7,838 nt of DNA from Candidatus Solibacter sp. Lineage in GTDB: Bacteria > Acidobacteriota > Terriglobia > Bryobacterales > Bryobacteraceae. The notes beneath the pieces were generated by a model that was given only the letters and a program-made list of their open reading frames with translations, did not search any database and was not told the DNA's origin. Positions 6,141 to 7,838 of this stretch are shown here, piece by piece; within the stretch, counting starts at the first letter, position 1; each line of letters begins with the position of its first letter. The position numbers and the translations under genes are program-made. Location: the NCBI GenBank assembly GCA_026394025.1, contig JAPKZC010000123.1, positions 1-7,838 on the forward strand, in the 5' to 3' direction.

Positions 6141-6712
6141 GCAGCGCCCGGTTTCTCCGCGTCCATGAAGTAGTAGGAAATCATGTGCATCACGATCATA
6201 TGCACATCCTCGATGCGGCCCATGTGCGGAATGGAAGCCTGTAGGTTGAGTTGCGCCATGGGACCGAGTTTGCCGCCGTTGCGGCCGGACAGGGCAATGG
6301 TGGGGCAGCCAATGGAGTTGGCGTATTCCACTGCCTGCAGGACGTTGGGGGAGTTGCCGGAGCCGCTGATCGCCATCACCACGTCGCCCGGCTCGGCGAA
6401 GTTCTTTAACTGCTCGACAAAGACGCAATCGTAGCCGACGTCGTTGGCGTATGCCGTAATCGTGGGCAGGGAGTCGGTGAGCGCCATGATGCGGAAGCGC
6501 CTGTCGCGTTGGAAACTGGCGCCCTTGACCATATCGCAGGCGAAGTGCGATGCGGTGGATGCGCTGCCGCCGTTGCCGCACACAAAGATACGGCGGCCCT
6601 CATCGCGAGCCTGGGCGAGGATGCCTATGGCCTGGCCTACCTTCTCCGACTCGATGGCCTCAATCGCCTTCAACAGGTCGGCCTTATACTGCTCGGGGAA
6701 GCTCGCGGTCAT
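6131..6712 (-). CDS. SIS-domain phosphosugar isomerase, GmhA-like (possible sedoheptulose-7-phosphate isomerase)
   Basis: A 193-residue single SIS-domain protein, the usual length for the GmhA/DiaA group. Phosphosugar-binding motifs are CGNGGSAS (45-52) and ISGSGNS (115-121); the C-terminal helix has EDVHMIVMH (168-176), matching the histidine-bearing helix of GmhA. GmhA isomerises sedoheptulose 7-phosphate to heptose 7-phosphate, the first step to nucleotide-activated heptose for surface glycans. Here the HFA(E)E block that carries the GmhA catalytic glutamate reads HFACD, with D60 in its place, so the exact substrate and even the isomerase activity are uncertain; DiaA-like or another sugar phosphate role is possible. 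It is cytoplasmic, with no membrane segment. Its neighbours, a membrane glycosyltransferase and a flippase-like protein, support a role in glycan precursor supply. No Shine-Dalgarno is seen before ATG 6712. Confidence 0.82.
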   Translation of the reverse strand: MTASFPEQYKADLLKAIEAIESEKVGQAIGILAQARDEGRRIFVCGNGGSASTASHFACDMVKGASFQRDRRFRIMALTDSLPTITAYANDVGYDCVFVEQLKNFAEPGDVVMAISGSGNSPNVLQAVEYANSIGCPTIALSGRNGGKLGPMAQLNLQASIPHMGRIEDVHMIVMHMISYYFMDAEKPGAAGA

Positions 6713-6717
6713 GACTC

Positions 6718-6747
6718 ATTAGGGCTCAGGGGCCTCGTTCCTGTCAA
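6718..6747 (-). promoter_or_regulatory. Candidate promoter with leaderless start for the SIS isomerase
   Basis: In the 67-base gap between the glycosyltransferase and isomerase genes the minus strand has a perfect TTGACA (6747-6742), an 18-base spacer and CCTAAT (6723-6718, 4 of 6 to consensus). The isomerase ATG begins five bases later, where a transcript would start. With no Shine-Dalgarno present, a leaderless mRNA is possible. The -10 is weak, so this is tentative. Confidence 0.3.
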
Positions 6748-6779
6748 CCAGGCAAGCCGTGTCTGGGCGGCGTATCGCT

Positions 6780-7838
6780 TTAGGGGCGGCTGAAGAGGAA
6801 GACGCCGACGCCCCCATAGTCTCCGAGACTCTTCGACCGGAAACCCTGGGCCGCCAGCCTGCCGCGGAGCCACGGTTCGAACGTGAATCCCTGATACCGG
6901 ACAACCAGCACAAACCGGCGCTCGCCTTGGATCGAGGGGAGGATACCTTCCACATACTTCGCAGACTCCTCATCCAGGCGGTAGGGCAGCCGCACAAGGC
7001 GCCCCCCGGGAGGATACATGGCTTGGGGAGCAAAGAGGACTTCGCGCAGCCTGGGGACGTCGAGCGCCTGGGGGTCGGTGGCCTCGACGAAGCCGCTGGC
7101 GGCCAGCACGAGTAAGGTGCCGTCGCGATCCTCGGAGCGGATTCTCCGCATGGCGCCGGACCAGTCTTCGCTTCCGTGTGGCAGAGCGCCGGAACTCAGG
7201 ATGCCGCCCACCAACAGCACTGCCGCGACCAGGCGCTGGCCGCGACGGTCCACAACCGCGCACACCAGCCAACCGGCAACCAGGCATAACCCCGGCAGGT
7301 AGGAGATGTAGTATCGAGGAACGAATAGTCTGGCGGGAGAGAAAACGGAAACCGCGAACAGGGCCAACGGCGGCGCCAGCGCCCACCCAGCCGCCAGCAG
7401 CAGGCTGTCACGCCGCGTGGCGGGCTGCTTCTCCGCTTGCGTGCCGGTCCACCATGCCAGGAACACGCCCACGGCAACGGAACCGGCGAGCACAGGCGGC
7501 GCCAGGGCCGCAAACAGATCGACGAGTAGCGGGGCGCCGGCGAACGAGTGGGCGCCGCGGCTATCATAAAATTGACGCAGTTGTGAAACCAGCGGCAGCA
7601 ACAGAATCCCGGCCGCAGCCCATGCCGCCGCCAGTTTCCACAGGCCCCGCTCGCGGAACAGGCGGAAGGCGGCGTGGAGGCCAAGTACGGCGAGCGCTGG
7701 CGCGAAAAGGCAATGCGCATAGACGGCCAGCACCGAGAGCAGTGTGTAGCCGGCCACATCGCGCGTCCGGCCGGTGTCCAGCCAGCGGACCAGCATCAGA
7801 GCTGAACCGATCAGCATGGCGAGACCAAGCGCGTACGG
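6780..7838 (-). CDS. Membrane glycosyltransferase, GT39/PMT-like, C-terminal part (start outside window)
   Basis: The frame is open from the window edge to TAA at 6782-6780, giving 352 residues of a larger protein; the ATG at 7817 is internal, since the frame runs on upstream through PYALGLA. Multiple hydrophobic segments alternate with short basic loops. The pattern of RTRDVAGYTLLSVLAVYAHC and later FVPRYYISYLPGLCLVAGWL is typical of family 39-type transferases that use polyprenyl-phosphate sugars on the outer face of the membrane. The last 130 or so residues, from about SEDWSGAMRRI, form a soluble domain, as is common in bacterial members. The catalytic acidic residues of the first periplasmic loop lie outside the window, so activity and donor sugar cannot be judged. 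It leads into the isomerase gene and is the first visible member of the glycan locus. Confidence 0.7.
   Translation of the reverse strand, partial: PYALGLAMLIGSALMLVRWLDTGRTRDVAGYTLLSVLAVYAHCLFAPALAVLGLHAAFRLFRERGLWKLAAAWAAAGILLLPLVSQLRQFYDSRGAHSFAGAPLLVDLFAALAPPVLAGSVAVGVFLAWWTGTQAEKQPATRRDSLLLAAGWALAPPLALFAVSVFSPARLFVPRYYISYLPGLCLVAGWLVCAVVDRRGQRLVAAVLLVGGILSSGALPHGSEDWSGAMRRIRSEDRDGTLLVLAASGFVEATDPQALDVPRLREVLFAPQAMYPPGGRLVRLPYRLDEESAKYVEGILPSIQGERRFVLVVRYQGFTFEPWLRGRLAAQGFRSKSLGDYGGVGVFLFSRP

Noticed and set aside
6120..6581. 154-codon N-terminal extension of the flippase-like protein
   Set aside because: It lies entirely within the isomerase gene in another frame, is low-complexity and Arg-rich, and the family's sequence begins at the ATG at 6119.
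1..7838. CRISPR arrays, tRNA or rRNA genes, transposons, phage or known defence systems
   Set aside because: I found no regularly spaced repeats, cloverleaf-like segments, transposase or integrase motifs, or terminal inverted repeats; the window is nearly filled by the recognised genes.

Overview
The window is ordinary, dense, high-GC bacterial chromosome carrying two convergent gene sets that meet at about position 3432-3514. Gene density, GC-rich third positions, overlapping stop/start codons and the style of the paired M16 peptidases suggest a free-living Gram-negative-type bacterium. An Acidobacteriota (Solibacter/Bryobacter-like) source is my best guess, but it rests on overall resemblance rather than a marker gene.

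Left part, plus strand (1-3431): the last 41 codons of an amidase-signature enzyme; an M16 metallopeptidase with an intact HxxEH zinc site (149-1483); a second M16-like protein that has lost the zinc site but keeps the C-terminal R/Y pair (1480-2949, GTG start, 4-bp overlap); and a DUF355 / adenosine-specific-kinase family protein (2949-3431, 1-bp overlap). The last three are translationally coupled. The two M16 proteins look like complementary halves of one extracytoplasmic heterodimeric peptidase. A perfect 12-bp inverted repeat spans the short AT-rich gap between the amidase and the first M16 gene.

Right part, minus strand, read from 7838 down to 3515: the C-terminal part of a multi-membrane-span GT39/PMT-like glycosyltransferase, a GmhA-like SIS-domain phosphosugar isomerase, a flippase-like integral membrane protein of the LPG_synthase_TM (UPF0104) family, and then an ABC-2 polysaccharide-export permease with its ATPase. 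Together they look like one end of a surface-glycan locus: sugar-phosphate supply, lipid-linked sugar transfer at the membrane, and export of the lipid-linked chain. A perfect TATAAT and a strong hairpin lie just ahead of the permease, so the exporter pair may be a separately controlled unit.

I see no CRISPR array, tRNA, rRNA, insertion sequence, phage gene or recognisable defence system. The observations most worth checking are the inverted repeat at 111-157, the split of catalytic features between the two M16 proteins with a coupled DUF355 gene, and the RNA structures at the minus-strand gene junctions. All regulatory calls come from reading by eye.
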